Positions 1 through 7,350 are shown, counted from the stretch's first letter. The stretch is 8,425 nt of DNA from an uncultured Coriobacteriaceae bacterium (GCA_900544655.1 UQWE01000057.1:1-8425), one strand, 5' to 3'. Made by a program: numbers and translations. Notes: generated by a model from the letters alone, not told the origin.

Positions 1-107
1 CCGCGCATCATGCGTGATGCCTGCGCCCGGCTCCCCGTCGCCCGCGCCCGCACGCCCGCGCGCACGCGTCCGTCCGTCTCCCAAATCCGCCTCATACGCC
101 CCAACCC

Positions 108-114
108 AGAGGAG
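108..114 (+). promoter_or_regulatory. Shine-Dalgarno site deciding the flavoprotein start
   Basis: AGAGGAG lies 5 nt before the ATG at 120-122. An in-frame GTG at 114-116 would extend the protein by two residues, but it overlaps this ribosome-binding site and has no good site of its own. The ATG at 120 is therefore the better start. The preceding 107 nt show no convincing -35/-10 pair. They contain a small 6-bp hairpin, GCATCA-TGCG-TGATGC at 5-20, which may belong to an upstream gene outside the window. Confidence 0.75.
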
Positions 115-119
115 TGACC

Positions 120-2909
120 ATGATCATTAACGGCCCCGGCATCTCCTACACCGAGCCTGACATCGGATCCGAGTTCGTCCCCGAGCTTCCAGAGAACCCG
201 CGCCCCAGCATCGTGGCCCTCTGCAAGCACTGCACGAACCGCCTCCTCGGAAAAGACGAGCTCCTGCCCTATGAGTACTGGAGCTTCGCCGAGGCTGCGA
301 CTGACGAGCAGGCTGACATGCTCGTCAAGCTCAAGATGCGCCAACCCTACACGCTCGAAGCCGCCGTCAAGGCGACGGGCATCCCGGCGGAGAAGCTTGA
401 ACCCATGCTCGACGAGGTCTCCTACGTGGGCCTCCTCGAATACAACTGGGAGAATCCCCAGCATGAGAAGCAGTGGGTTCTCCCCATGCTCGTGCCGGGA
501 TCGGCGGAGTTCCTCAACATGCGCTGGAGCCAGCTCGAGGAGCACCCGGTCTTCGCCAAGTTCTTCGAGCAGGCCTCGAAGGGCCCGCTCTCCCGCGCGA
601 CACCGCTCGTGCCGCCCGGAGGCGCTGGCATCGGCATGCACGTCATTCCCGTCGAGCGCGCCATCGAGCACGAGAACCAATCCATCTCCATCGAGCACAT
701 CAAGCACTGGCTCGACAAGTACGACGGCAAATACGCCGCCAGCGCCTGCAGCTGCCGCATGAGTCGCCAGCGCATGGGCGAGGGTTGCGGTGACGACTTC
801 AACGACTGGTGCATCGCCGTTGGCGACATGGCGGACTACGTCGTCGAGACGAACCGCGGCCACTACATCACGCGCGAGGAGGCCCTCGACATCTTCCAGC
901 GCGCGGAGGACAACGGCTTCGTCCACCAGATCACCAACATCGACGGCGAGAACAAGATCTTCGCCATCTGCAACTGCAATGTGAACGTCTGCTACGCACT
1001 TCGTACCTCGCAGTTGTTCAACACGCCCAACCTCTCGCGCTCCGCCTACGTCGCCCACACCGATCCTGTCAACTGCGTGGCTTGCGGCCGATGCGTCGAG
1101 GTCTGCCCCGCCGGCGCCGTGAAGCTCGGCCAGAAGCTATGTCAGAAGTCGACTGGCGAGGTGCCTGAGTATCCACGCCAGGAGCTGCCTGACGCCATCA
1201 AGTGGGGCCCGGAGAAGTGGAGCCCCAACTACCGCAACAAGAACCGCATAGAGACCTACGATACGGGTACCGCCCCCTGCAAGACGGCCTGCCCGGCGCA
1301 CGTCGCCGTCCAGGGCTACCTCAAGCTCGCGGCCCAGGGCCGCTTCACCGAGGCGCTCGCCCTCATCAAGCGCGAGAACCCGCTGCCCGCCGTCTGCGGC
1401 CGCATCTGCAATCGCCGCTGCGAGGACGCTTGCACGCGCGGGCGCGTGGACGAGGCCATCGCCATCGACGAGGTCAAGAAGTTCATCGCCCAACTCGACC
1501 TCGACGCCGAGACGCGTTACATCCCACCCCAGGTCCGTCCGAAGGTAGAGGGTGACTTCGAGGAGAAGATCGCGATTGTCGGTGCCGGCCCCGCTGGTCT
1601 CACCTGCGCCTTCTATCTCGCCGAGAAGGGCTACAAGCCCGTCGTGTTCGAGAAGAGCGAGCGCCCCGGCGGCATGCTCACCTATGGCATTCCGGCCTAC
1701 AAGCTTCCCAAGGACGTGGTCCAGGCCGAGGTTGACGTCATCGAGGCCATGGGCGCGGAGTTCCGCTATGGCGTGGAGGTGGGTCGCGACGTCACGCTCG
1801 CCGAGCTACGCGAGCAGGGCTTCAAGGCCTTCTACATCGCCATCGGCTGCCAGGGCGGACGCCTCGCGGGCGTTCCTGGCGAGGATGCCGAGGGAGTGAC
1901 GGTTGCCGTCGACTTCCTGCGCGAGGTCGCGACGGAGCAGCTTGACCGCGGTGTGGCATCACCCGTAAGCGGGAAGGTCGTCGTCGTGGGTGGCGGCAAC
2001 GTCGCCATCGACGTCGCGCGGACGGCCGCTCGCCTTGGTGCGGAGAGCGTCGAGATGCTCTGCCTCGAGTCTCGAGACGTCATGCCCGCCTCGAGCGAGG
2101 AGGTTGCCGAGGCACAGGCCGACGGCGTGCGCCTCTCCTGCGGATGGGGCCCGAAGGAGGTCCTCGCGCGGGATGGCCACGTGACGGGCATCGTCTTCAA
2201 GCGCTGCACGCGCGTCTTCGACGAGGACGGCCGCTTCGCTCCCGAGTATGACGAGGACGACACCATCGAGCTTTCCTGCGACCAGGTGGTCATGTCCATC
2301 GGCCAGTCCATCGTGTGGGGACACCTGCTCGAGGGTAGCGCCGTCGAGCTCGGCCGCGGCTCCGGTGCCGTGGCAGACCCGAAGACCTATCAGACCGCGG
2401 AGTCTGACATCTTCGTGGGCGGCGACGTCTACACTGGCCCCAAGTTCGCAATCGATGCCATCGCCGCAGGTCATGAGGCAGCGGTCTCCATCCATCGCTT
2501 TGTCCAGGGCGGCACGCTTACCATCGGCCGCAACCAGCGCAGCTACGTAGCGCTCGATCGGGACGACGTTGACTTCGGCTCGTATGACACGACGGCTCGC
2601 CAGGAGCCCGCGATTGACCACGACCGCGAGAAGGCCGAGCCCTTCGGCGAGTACGTGCGCACCTTTACCGCAGAACAGGTCATGGCCGAGACGGCGCGCT
2701 GCCTTGGCTGCGGTGCGTCGGTGGTCGACCCCAACAAGTGCATTGGCTGCGGCCTCTGCACCACGAAGTGCGACTTCGACGCCATCCACCTGTCCCGCGA
2801 GAGGCCCGAGTGCTCCACGATGGTCAAGTACGAGAAGAAGGTGCCGAGCCTGCTTAAGTATGCGGCAAAGCGCCAGGTAAAGATTATGTTTGGTGGCAAG
2901 GGCAAGTAA
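120..2909 (+). CDS. Multi-cluster Fe-S flavoprotein, GltD/NfnB-like NAD(P)H oxidoreductase with extra N- and C-terminal ferredoxin modules
   Basis: This 929-residue cytoplasmic protein probably moves electrons between NAD(P)H, a flavin and several Fe-S clusters. Numbered from the ATG at 120, residues 1-200 include a CxxC (35, 38) and a winged-helix-like stretch near 75-110. Next comes a Cys array (CSC at 210-212, C223, C231, then CNC at 284-286 and C291) of the kind found before ferredoxin domains in some anaerobe Fe-S proteins. A CxxCxxCxxxCP cluster lies at 319-329. A GltD/dihydropyrimidine-dehydrogenase-type N-domain has cysteines at 387, 391, 426, 430, 434 and 438. GAGPAG (488-493) binds FAD, GGGNVA (624-629) is the NAD(P)H site, and GGDVYTGP near 767 is the second flavin motif. 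RCLGCG (860-865) and a last CxxCxxCxxxC (874-884) end the protein. GltD itself is about 450-490 residues and no gltB is adjacent, so glutamate synthase is unlikely. The electron acceptor is unknown. The family is certain; the exact reaction is not. Confidence 0.9.
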   Translation: MIINGPGISYTEPDIGSEFVPELPENPRPSIVALCKHCTNRLLGKDELLPYEYWSFAEAATDEQADMLVKLKMRQPYTLEAAVKATGIPAEKLEPMLDEVSYVGLLEYNWENPQHEKQWVLPMLVPGSAEFLNMRWSQLEEHPVFAKFFEQASKGPLSRATPLVPPGGAGIGMHVIPVERAIEHENQSISIEHIKHWLDKYDGKYAASACSCRMSRQRMGEGCGDDFNDWCIAVGDMADYVVETNRGHYITREEALDIFQRAEDNGFVHQITNIDGENKIFAICNCNVNVCYALRTSQLFNTPNLSRSAYVAHTDPVNCVACGRCVEVCPAGAVKLGQKLCQKSTGEVPEYPRQELPDAIKWGPEKWSPNYRNKNRIETYDTGTAPCKTACPAHVAVQGYLKLAAQGRFTEALALIKRENPLPAVCGRICNRRCEDACTRGRVDEAIAIDEVKKFIAQLDLDAETRYIPPQVRPKVEGDFEEKIAIVGAGPAGLTCAFYLAEKGYKPVVFEKSERPGGMLTYGIPAYKLPKDVVQAEVDVIEAMGAEFRYGVEVGRDVTLAELREQGFKAFYIAIGCQGGRLAGVPGEDAEGVTVAVDFLREVATEQLDRGVASPVSGKVVVVGGGNVAIDVARTAARLGAESVEMLCLESRDVMPASSEEVAEAQADGVRLSCGWGPKEVLARDGHVTGIVFKRCTRVFDEDGRFAPEYDEDDTIELSCDQVVMSIGQSIVWGHLLEGSAVELGRGSGAVADPKTYQTAESDIFVGGDVYTGPKFAIDAIAAGHEAAVSIHRFVQGGTLTIGRNQRSYVALDRDDVDFGSYDTTARQEPAIDHDREKAEPFGEYVRTFTAEQVMAETARCLGCGASVVDPNKCIGCGLCTTKCDFDAIHLSRERPECSTMVKYEKKVPSLLKYAAKRQVKIMFGGKGK

Positions 2910-2918
2910 GTTTTGTCA

Positions 2919-2953
2919 CGCGCCCGCCCGTTGCCTCGTGCCGGGCGGGCGCG
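2919..2953 (+). other. GC-rich intergenic hairpin between flavoprotein and hypA
   Basis: There is a perfect 12-bp stem (2919-2930 with 2942-2953, arm CGCGCCCGCCCG) and an 11-nt loop. No T-run follows it on either strand, so it is not a classical intrinsic terminator. It ends 9 nt before the hypA Shine-Dalgarno. It could stabilise the upstream mRNA, act as a partial attenuator, or lower hypA expression relative to the flavoprotein. The structure is read directly from the sequence; the role is inferred. Confidence 0.6.
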
Positions 2954-2972
2954 CCGTCGCTTGGAGGGACGC

Positions 2973-3317
2973 GTGCACGAGCTGGGAATCGTCTTCTATA
3001 TCATCGACGACGCTAAGAAGGCGGCGACGGACAACGGGCTGACCTCCGTGCGGCGCGTGACACTCGACCTCGGCGAGGTGTCCGGCGTGGTGCCGGAACT
3101 CCTTCAGGACGCGTGGACGTGGGCGTGCAAGCGTGAGTCGATGATGGAGGGATGTGAGCTCGAGGTCTGCGAGAAGGAGGCGGCGAGCGTCTGCGAGGTA
3201 TGCGGGACCGAGTACGGAACCGTGGCCTACGGACGTATCTGCCCCGCGTGCGGCAGCGAACGCACGCATCTGCTGCGCGGGCGCGAGGTCATGATTCGCG
3301 AGATCGAGGCGTACTAG
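2973..3317 (+). CDS. hypA: Hydrogenase maturation nickel chaperone HypA
   Basis: HypA delivers Ni2+ to the large subunit of [NiFe] hydrogenases, normally with HypB, and also carries a structural zinc site. The GTG at 2973 is preferred because it yields the invariant Met-His-Glu start, in which the N-terminal amine and His2 bind nickel. GGAGGG at 2963-2968 lies 4 nt upstream. A longer in-frame opening exists from 2913, but its extra 20 residues are Arg/Pro-rich and would bury His2. The protein is 114 residues, normal for the family. The zinc site is two CxxC pairs, C74/C77 and C90/C93. The fold also shows the family LDLGEVSGV segment near 31-39. No hypB, hypC-F or hydrogenase subunit lies in the window, so its target is elsewhere or just outside. 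It is probably co-transcribed with the flavoprotein. Its stop overlaps the stop of the convergent MATE gene. Confidence 0.93.
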   Translation: MHELGIVFYIIDDAKKAATDNGLTSVRRVTLDLGEVSGVVPELLQDAWTWACKRESMMEGCELEVCEKEAASVCEVCGTEYGTVAYGRICPACGSERTHLLRGREVMIREIEAY

Positions 3318-4738
3318 GCGGCTGCCTTCTCGCGACGGGCGTAGATCTTGCTCGGACGGATGATCATCAGCGCGATGAAGACGAGCAGTGTCGTGGAGCC
3401 AAGGCTGATGGGATAGATCGCCAGAAGCCTCAGGAACGAGGGTGCGGCGGGGAAGACCACGCTCACCCAGAAGAAGCGCCAGCCGCACACGCTTATGGCG
3501 GTGATGAGGGCCGGCGGCAGCGAAATGCCAAATCCTCGCAGGTAGCCGCTCATGTTCTCGTATGCCATGCTGAACATGTACGACGGGAACAGGACGCATA
3601 TCCTCAGATAACCCAGCTCGACCACCGTGGGGTCGGGGTTGAAGACCGCCATGATCTGCCTGCCAAATCCCAGCAGGATGGCGAGCACGAGAAGCTCTGC
3701 GACCTCCGCCTCTGCGAATGCGATGAGCAGAATCTTCTTGCAGCGCTTGATCTGGCCGGCGCCGTAGTTTTGGCCCACGAAGGTGGTGCAGGCCTGGCTG
3801 AACGAGTTCAGAAGGTTGTAGACCACGTACTCGAGCGACAAGACCGCCGAGCTCGCGGCCATGACCTCGGTGCCGAGGCTGTTGATGCAGGCCTGGATGA
3901 CGATGTTCGCGAGGGAGAAGACCGCGCTCTGGAGGCCCGCAGGCAGGCCGATGCGCACGATGCGTCCGAGGACCTGGCGGTCAATGCCAAGCTCGCGGGG
4001 GTTCAGGCGAATGGGTGAGTCTATGCGCACGAGGCGCACGAAGAGGATGGTGGCGCTGATCGTGTAGCTGATCGCCGTTGCCGCCGCGGCGCCGCCGACT
4101 CCCAAGTTCAGCACGGGGATGAACAGGAACACGAGCGCGACGTTGACGAGGGAGGAGAATGCGAGCGCCTGGAGCGGCATCTTCGTGATACCGACGCTGC
4201 GGAAGATCGCCGCCTCGAAGTTGTAGAGCATGATGGAGGGCATGCCCAGCAGGTAGACGCGCAGGAAGGTGAGGGCCTGGTCGAGGTTCTCGGGCGGTAC
4301 GTTGAGGAGGCGGAGGAGGGGTGCGGCTAGCAGCTCTCCTACGAGCGTCACGGCGAGGCCAAAGACGGTGAGCGAGACCGAGCTGTGGACCGCCTTGTGG
4401 ACGGTGTCCTTGTCATTCGAGCCGATTGCGTTGGCGATGACGACGTTCGTGCCAAGCGCGATGCCGATGAACAGGTTGAGCAAGAGACTGGTGATGGGCG
4501 TGTTCGAGCCGACGGCGGCCATGGCGGCAGGGCCGGCCTCGCCGGAGAGGTGGCCAACCATCATCGTGTCGATGAGGGAACTCATCTGCTCGAGAATGCC
4601 GGTGAGCGCGACGGGCAGGGCGAAGGCGGGGATCGTGCGCCAGAGCGAGCCGTGAAGCATGTCGAGCCTGCGACGGCTACCAGCGGAGTGCTTGTCGTTC
4701 GTCTCTTCGCTCTGAATCGCGCTCGTCTCTTCGCCCAT
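3314..4738 (-). CDS. MATE-family multidrug/toxin exporter
   Basis: This 474-residue integral membrane protein should use a Na+ or H+ gradient to export cationic drugs or metabolites. About 28 polar residues precede the first helix (GSLWRTIPAFALPVAL near 30-45). The N-lobe signature follows: DTMMVGHLSGEAGPAAMAAVG at roughly 57-77 and LGTNVVIANAIGSND near 95-109. The second lobe starts near GLPAGLQSAVF (264-274) and carries GQNYGAGQ (322-329), a conserved MATE motif. Length and about twelve hydrophobic segments match the family. The ATG at 4738 is preceded by only a weak ribosome-binding site (AGGTGG almost touching the start, AAGGG further up); the Met at residue 27 is an alternative. It lies 117 nt downstream of lysR on the same strand, so it may be co-transcribed or have its own promoter. 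It most resembles the NorM/DinF-like branch. The substrate cannot be predicted. Confidence 0.93.
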   Translation of the reverse strand: MGEETSAIQSEETNDKHSAGSRRRLDMLHGSLWRTIPAFALPVALTGILEQMSSLIDTMMVGHLSGEAGPAAMAAVGSNTPITSLLLNLFIGIALGTNVVIANAIGSNDKDTVHKAVHSSVSLTVFGLAVTLVGELLAAPLLRLLNVPPENLDQALTFLRVYLLGMPSIMLYNFEAAIFRSVGITKMPLQALAFSSLVNVALVFLFIPVLNLGVGGAAAATAISYTISATILFVRLVRIDSPIRLNPRELGIDRQVLGRIVRIGLPAGLQSAVFSLANIVIQACINSLGTEVMAASSAVLSLEYVVYNLLNSFSQACTTFVGQNYGAGQIKRCKKILLIAFAEAEVAELLVLAILLGFGRQIMAVFNPDPTVVELGYLRICVLFPSYMFSMAYENMSGYLRGFGISLPPALITAISVCGWRFFWVSVVFPAAPSFLRLLAIYPISLGSTTLLVFIALMIIRPSKIYARREKAAA

Positions 4739-4777
4739 GCCACCTAACCCTTCGCGTACGCCCTGTTCGACAGCTCT

Positions 4778-4807
4778 AGTCTAGACGCGCCGCGCATGCG
4801 TGCGCAA
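4778..4807 (-). promoter_or_regulatory. Possible promoter for the MATE gene
   Basis: On the minus strand TTGCGC (4802-4807) and TAGACT (4778-4783) are separated by 18 nt, about 40 nt before the MATE start. The matches to consensus are 3/6 and 4/6, so this is weak. The gap also holds a small 5-bp hairpin, ACGGG/CCCGT at 4838-4854, just after the lysR stop. It has no T-run and is a poor terminator candidate. Confidence 0.25.
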
Positions 4808-4855
4808 CGCTTTTGGGGGACTGAGGGTGGATTTGTAACGGGTGCGCGGCCCGTC

Positions 4856-5770
4856 CTATAGGCAGTCGTAGGCGATGTCGGCGAACTCGTCGATGACATG
4901 CCAGCGCTGCGGACTCGCGGGCAGGCAGAGACTGATCGGGTAGCTTGCGCTCGGACCCAGGTCATAGAGCAGGAGCTCGCGGCGCTGAAGCCTGCTCGTG
5001 ATGACGTCGAGCAGGTTGAGGGGGCAGATGCAGGCACCGATTCCGTTCAGGGCCAGCGCCAGCAGCGTGTCCATGTTGCGCGAGCTTGCGCGAACGATCG
5101 GCTTGAACCCGGACCTGCCAAACAGCTCGCTCGTGATGATGCCCGTGACGTCCTCCGATGGGCTCGCTACGAACGGGCATGTGGCGAGAGGGGAGAGGTC
5201 TCCCTCGGAGAGTGGCTCCGCGATGGCGTGCTTGTCGATACCGACGTTCTGCAGGAGCCCTTCGCTCACCAGGAGCGCCGTCTGCTCGCGGTAGAGCGGG
5301 GTGGCCTCGATGCCGGGCACGGGGTGCCCCGCGACGCCGATCGCCACGTCGATCTTGCCCTCCGCGAGTGCGAGCATGATACCGTCGTTGTCGTTCTCAA
5401 GGATCCTTATCGCGACGTTCGGGTATTTCTTGCCGAGTGCCGGCGCGATGCGGGGGAGGACCGCGCGCCCTCGGGTGAAGGACACGCCGACGCGCAACGT
5501 GCCGGTCTGCTCTGCGGAGTCGCCGGCGAGCTGACGCCTGAGGCTGCGCATCTCCGCGGAGAGCCGCTCGCAGTAGGCGAGGAAGGTGTCGCCCTGGTGC
5601 GTGAGCCGCAGGGGGACGGAGCGCTCGATAAGGGTGCATCCGAGCTCGCGCTCGACTCCGGCGATGTGCGCGGAGAGCGTCTGCTGCGTCACGTGCAGCC
5701 GCTCCGCTGCCTTCGTGAAGCTGCGCTCCTTCGCGATTGCCTTGAAGTACTCCGCCGTCTGGAAGTTCAT
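4856..5770 (-). CDS. LysR-type transcriptional regulator
   Basis: This is a 304-residue DNA-binding regulator, a typical length for the family. The N-terminal winged helix-turn-helix spans about residues 1-60, with the hallmark SFTKAAERLHVTQQTLSAHI near 17-36 and the following LE-type helix. A linker helix leads to the periplasmic-binding-protein-like effector domain (about 90-295). The start is well supported: GGAGG (complement of 5775-5779) sits 4 nt before the ATG at 5768-5770. The gene is divergent from the NhaC-type transporter and upstream of the MATE exporter. LysR regulators commonly control the divergent neighbour, so the transporter is the first candidate target and MATE the second. 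Two REP-like hairpins lie in its 5' leader. The inducer is unknown. Confidence 0.93.
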   Translation of the reverse strand: MNFQTAEYFKAIAKERSFTKAAERLHVTQQTLSAHIAGVERELGCTLIERSVPLRLTHQGDTFLAYCERLSAEMRSLRRQLAGDSAEQTGTLRVGVSFTRGRAVLPRIAPALGKKYPNVAIRILENDNDGIMLALAEGKIDVAIGVAGHPVPGIEATPLYREQTALLVSEGLLQNVGIDKHAIAEPLSEGDLSPLATCPFVASPSEDVTGIITSELFGRSGFKPIVRASSRNMDTLLALALNGIGACICPLNLLDVITSRLQRRELLLYDLGPSASYPISLCLPASPQRWHVIDEFADIAYDCL

Positions 5771-5791
5771 CCTGCCTCCCCACCCACGCGA

Positions 5792-5820
5792 CCTGCAAAA
5801 GGGACAGTCCCTTTTGCAGG
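5792..5820. repeat. REP-like palindrome, copy 1
   Basis: This is a perfect 14-bp inverted repeat around a single central A: arm CCTGCAAAAGGGAC, centre 5806. It shares the inner core AAAGGGAC-N-GTCCCTTT with the copies at 5829 and 7608 but has different outer arms. It lies 21 nt upstream of the lysR start and would form a hairpin in the lysR leader mRNA, just before the ribosome-binding site. Confidence 0.85.
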
Positions 5821-5828
5821 GTTAACAA

Positions 5829-5859
5829 AGTTGACAAAGGGACAGTCCCTTTGTCAACT
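5829..5859. repeat. REP-like palindrome, copy 2
   Basis: This is a perfect 15-bp inverted repeat around a central A (5844), with arm AGTTGACAAAGGGAC. It is separated by 8 nt from copy 1. Those 8 nt plus the repeat start read GTTAACAAA GTTGACAAA, a near-duplicate 9-mer. It is the exact reverse complement of the core 31 nt of the copy at 7608-7640; the two differ only in the central base. It lies in the lysR leader and just upstream of the divergent control region. Confidence 0.88.
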
Positions 5860-5861
5860 CG

Positions 5862-5886
5862 TTGCCACAAGTATAGATTGTGGCAA
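5862..5886. promoter_or_regulatory. Candidate LysR-regulator operator
   Basis: There is a perfect 9-bp inverted repeat, TTGCCACAA (5862-5870) and TTGTGGCAA (5878-5886), with a 7-nt AT-rich spacer. It lies in the divergent gap between the LysR gene and the NhaC-type transporter gene. Position, dyad symmetry and AT-rich centre fit a LysR-family binding site, and it overlaps the best lysR -10 element. That the neighbouring regulator binds it is inferred. Confidence 0.6.
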
Positions 5887-5899
5887 TCACTAGAAGCAA
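5870..5899 (-). promoter_or_regulatory. Candidate lysR promoter
   Basis: On the minus strand TTGCTT (5894-5899) and TATACT (5870-5875, 5/6 to consensus) are 18 nt apart. The -10 sits inside the palindrome at 5862-5886, which fits autorepression. In the opposite direction TTGTCA (5851-5856) and TATAGA (5872-5877) with a 15-nt spacer are a weaker candidate for the transporter. Confidence 0.45.
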
Positions 5900-5968
5900 C
5901 AGTTTGAACGTGTGGATATCGGGGCGCATAGTGGGGTGACAAGCGGGCGGAGGGAGACCCGCGGCGAC

Positions 5969-7321
5969 GTGGATGTGGAGGATGCCTTGGCGGAGGTCGT
6001 GGTTCTCGGGGCGTTTTGTGCGGAGCTCATCGCCTGCGTGGCGCTTGGCGTTCCCATGCCGTTCGCGCTCCTTGTGGGTCTCGCCATGTTCTGCGGCTAT
6101 GGTCGCTATCGTGGCCATGGCGCTCGCGAGCTTGCCCGCATGTGCGCGGACGGCGTCTGCTCCGCGAGTGGTGTGATCCAGTCGTTCATCCTCATCGGTG
6201 CCCTTACGGCGCTGTGGCGCGCCTGTGGCACGGTCTCCCAGATCGTGGTCATGGTGACCCCGCTCGTGACCCCGGCAACCGCGCCCCTTTCGGTCTTCCT
6301 GCTCTGCTCGCTCATGTCGTTTCTCACGGGCACCGCGTTTGGCACGTCCGCCACGATGGGCGTGGTTAGCATGACGATGGCGAGCTCCATGGGCGCGAAC
6401 CCGCTGGTCTGTGGTGGCGCGGTGCTTGCCGGCGCCTACTTTGGAGACCGCTGCTCCCCGATGAGCTCGAGCGCCCTTCTCGTCCGTTCGGTCACCGGCA
6501 CCAGGATGTCTGACAACTTCAAGGCCATGATGCGCTCCTCGGCGGTTCCCTTCGTGGGCACGGTCGCGATTTACGCCGCGGCGGGCTTGCTCCTCCGCCC
6601 GAGCGGTTCATTTGGCTCCGCCTCTACCGCCACGGCGCTGGCCGCCTACTTTGACCAGGGCATCGTTGCCCTGCTGCCTGTGGTCCCCGTCATCGTATTC
6701 CCGCTCATGCATATCGGCATGAAGCGCTCGATGATGGCGAGCATCGTGGTCGCGGCTCTCGTGTGTGTTGCTTTCCGCGGCATCGCGCCGATGGATGTCG
6801 CCGCTTTCAGCCTGCTTGGCTTCCGCGCCTCGAACTCGCTCGTCTCGAGGCTCATGTCGGGCGGTGGCGTCGTCTCGATGCTCAACGTGACCGCTATCGT
6901 GTGCCTGGCCTCGTCCTTTGTTGGCCTCTTCGAGGGGACCGGTCTTCTTGATGGCGTCCGTAACCATATGGAGGAGGTCGCGGACAGGATCACCCCCTTC
7001 GGAGCAATCCTCGCGGTGACGGTGCCGGCGAGTATGGTTGCCTGCAACCAAACGCTTGGCATCATGCTCGCGAGCCAGCTCTGCGAGAACGTCGAGCCCA
7101 ACAAGCGCTCGCTGGCCCTCGCCCTCGAGGACTCTGCTGTGGTCATTTCGCCTCTGGTGCCGTGGTCGATCGCCTGCACCGCGGTCATGACGATGTGCGG
7201 AGCCCCCTCGGCCTGCTGGGTCACCGCGGTCTACCTGTGGTTCATTCCCCTCTGGCACCTGCTCTGCAGCTTGCGCTCGCAGCGCACCGGTCGTCTCGTC
7301 CCGGCGATTGTCTGCGAGTAG
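5969..7321 (+). CDS. NhaC-family Na+/H+ antiporter or related exchanger
   Basis: This is a polytopic membrane transporter of the NhaC family, which includes Na+/H+ antiporters and organic-acid or amino-acid exchangers. From the GTG at 5969 it is 450 residues, within the usual range. Diagnostic motifs are GTAFGTSATMG (about 121-131), FGDRCSPMSS (158-167, matching the family FGDK-SPLSDT) and LEDSAVVISPLVPW (386-399). Three changes in the second motif (DR-C, M, SS-A) depart from the classical antiporter form, so substrate specificity may differ. The start is uncertain. GTG 5969 has GGAGGGAG 12 nt upstream, TTG 5987 has GGAGG 5 nt upstream, and in-frame GTGs at 5912 and 5936 lack good sites. The residues before 5987 are charged and hydrophilic, unlike a first membrane helix. 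The gene is divergent from lysR and probably controlled by it. Confidence 0.88.
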   Translation: MDVEDALAEVVVLGAFCAELIACVALGVPMPFALLVGLAMFCGYGRYRGHGARELARMCADGVCSASGVIQSFILIGALTALWRACGTVSQIVVMVTPLVTPATAPLSVFLLCSLMSFLTGTAFGTSATMGVVSMTMASSMGANPLVCGGAVLAGAYFGDRCSPMSSSALLVRSVTGTRMSDNFKAMMRSSAVPFVGTVAIYAAAGLLLRPSGSFGSASTATALAAYFDQGIVALLPVVPVIVFPLMHIGMKRSMMASIVVAALVCVAFRGIAPMDVAAFSLLGFRASNSLVSRLMSGGGVVSMLNVTAIVCLASSFVGLFEGTGLLDGVRNHMEEVADRITPFGAILAVTVPASMVACNQTLGIMLASQLCENVEPNKRSLALALEDSAVVISPLVPWSIACTAVMTMCGAPSACWVTAVYLWFIPLWHLLCSLRSQRTGRLVPAIVCE

Positions 7322-7350
7322 CGCCGGCGGCGATGCGGCGGCGACGAAGC

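Noticed and set aside
1959..2789. A 276-residue open frame on the minus strand inside the flavoprotein gene
   Set aside because: It lies opposite conserved flavin and NAD(P)H motifs. Long antisense frames are expected in GC-rich coding DNA, and the translation shows no recognisable domain.
2913..2972. Longer N-terminus for HypA from the start at 2913
   Set aside because: It would displace the required Met-His-Glu nickel-binding start, runs through the GC hairpin, and gives an Arg/Pro-rich leader foreign to the family.
3200..4018. A 272-residue plus-strand open frame across the end of hypA and the MATE gene
   Set aside because: It overlaps two well-supported genes in other frames and gives an Asp/Glu/His/Arg-rich translation without a family match.
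5831..5836. Consensus TTGACA as a -35 element inside the REP-like repeat
   Set aside because: No acceptable -10 lies 16-19 nt downstream, and the hexamer is part of the repeat arm, also present at 7611-7616 where no promoter is needed.
5792..5859. A CRISPR-like array from repeated GGGACAGTCCC units
   Set aside because: There are only two units 8 nt apart, with different arms and no spacers of regular length. The symmetry is that of REP-like palindromes.
4898..5893. A 331-residue plus-strand open frame opposite lysR
   Set aside because: The LysR protein on the other strand is clear over its whole length. The antisense translation is a low-complexity Arg/Ala/Glu-rich product that also reads through both REP-like hairpins.
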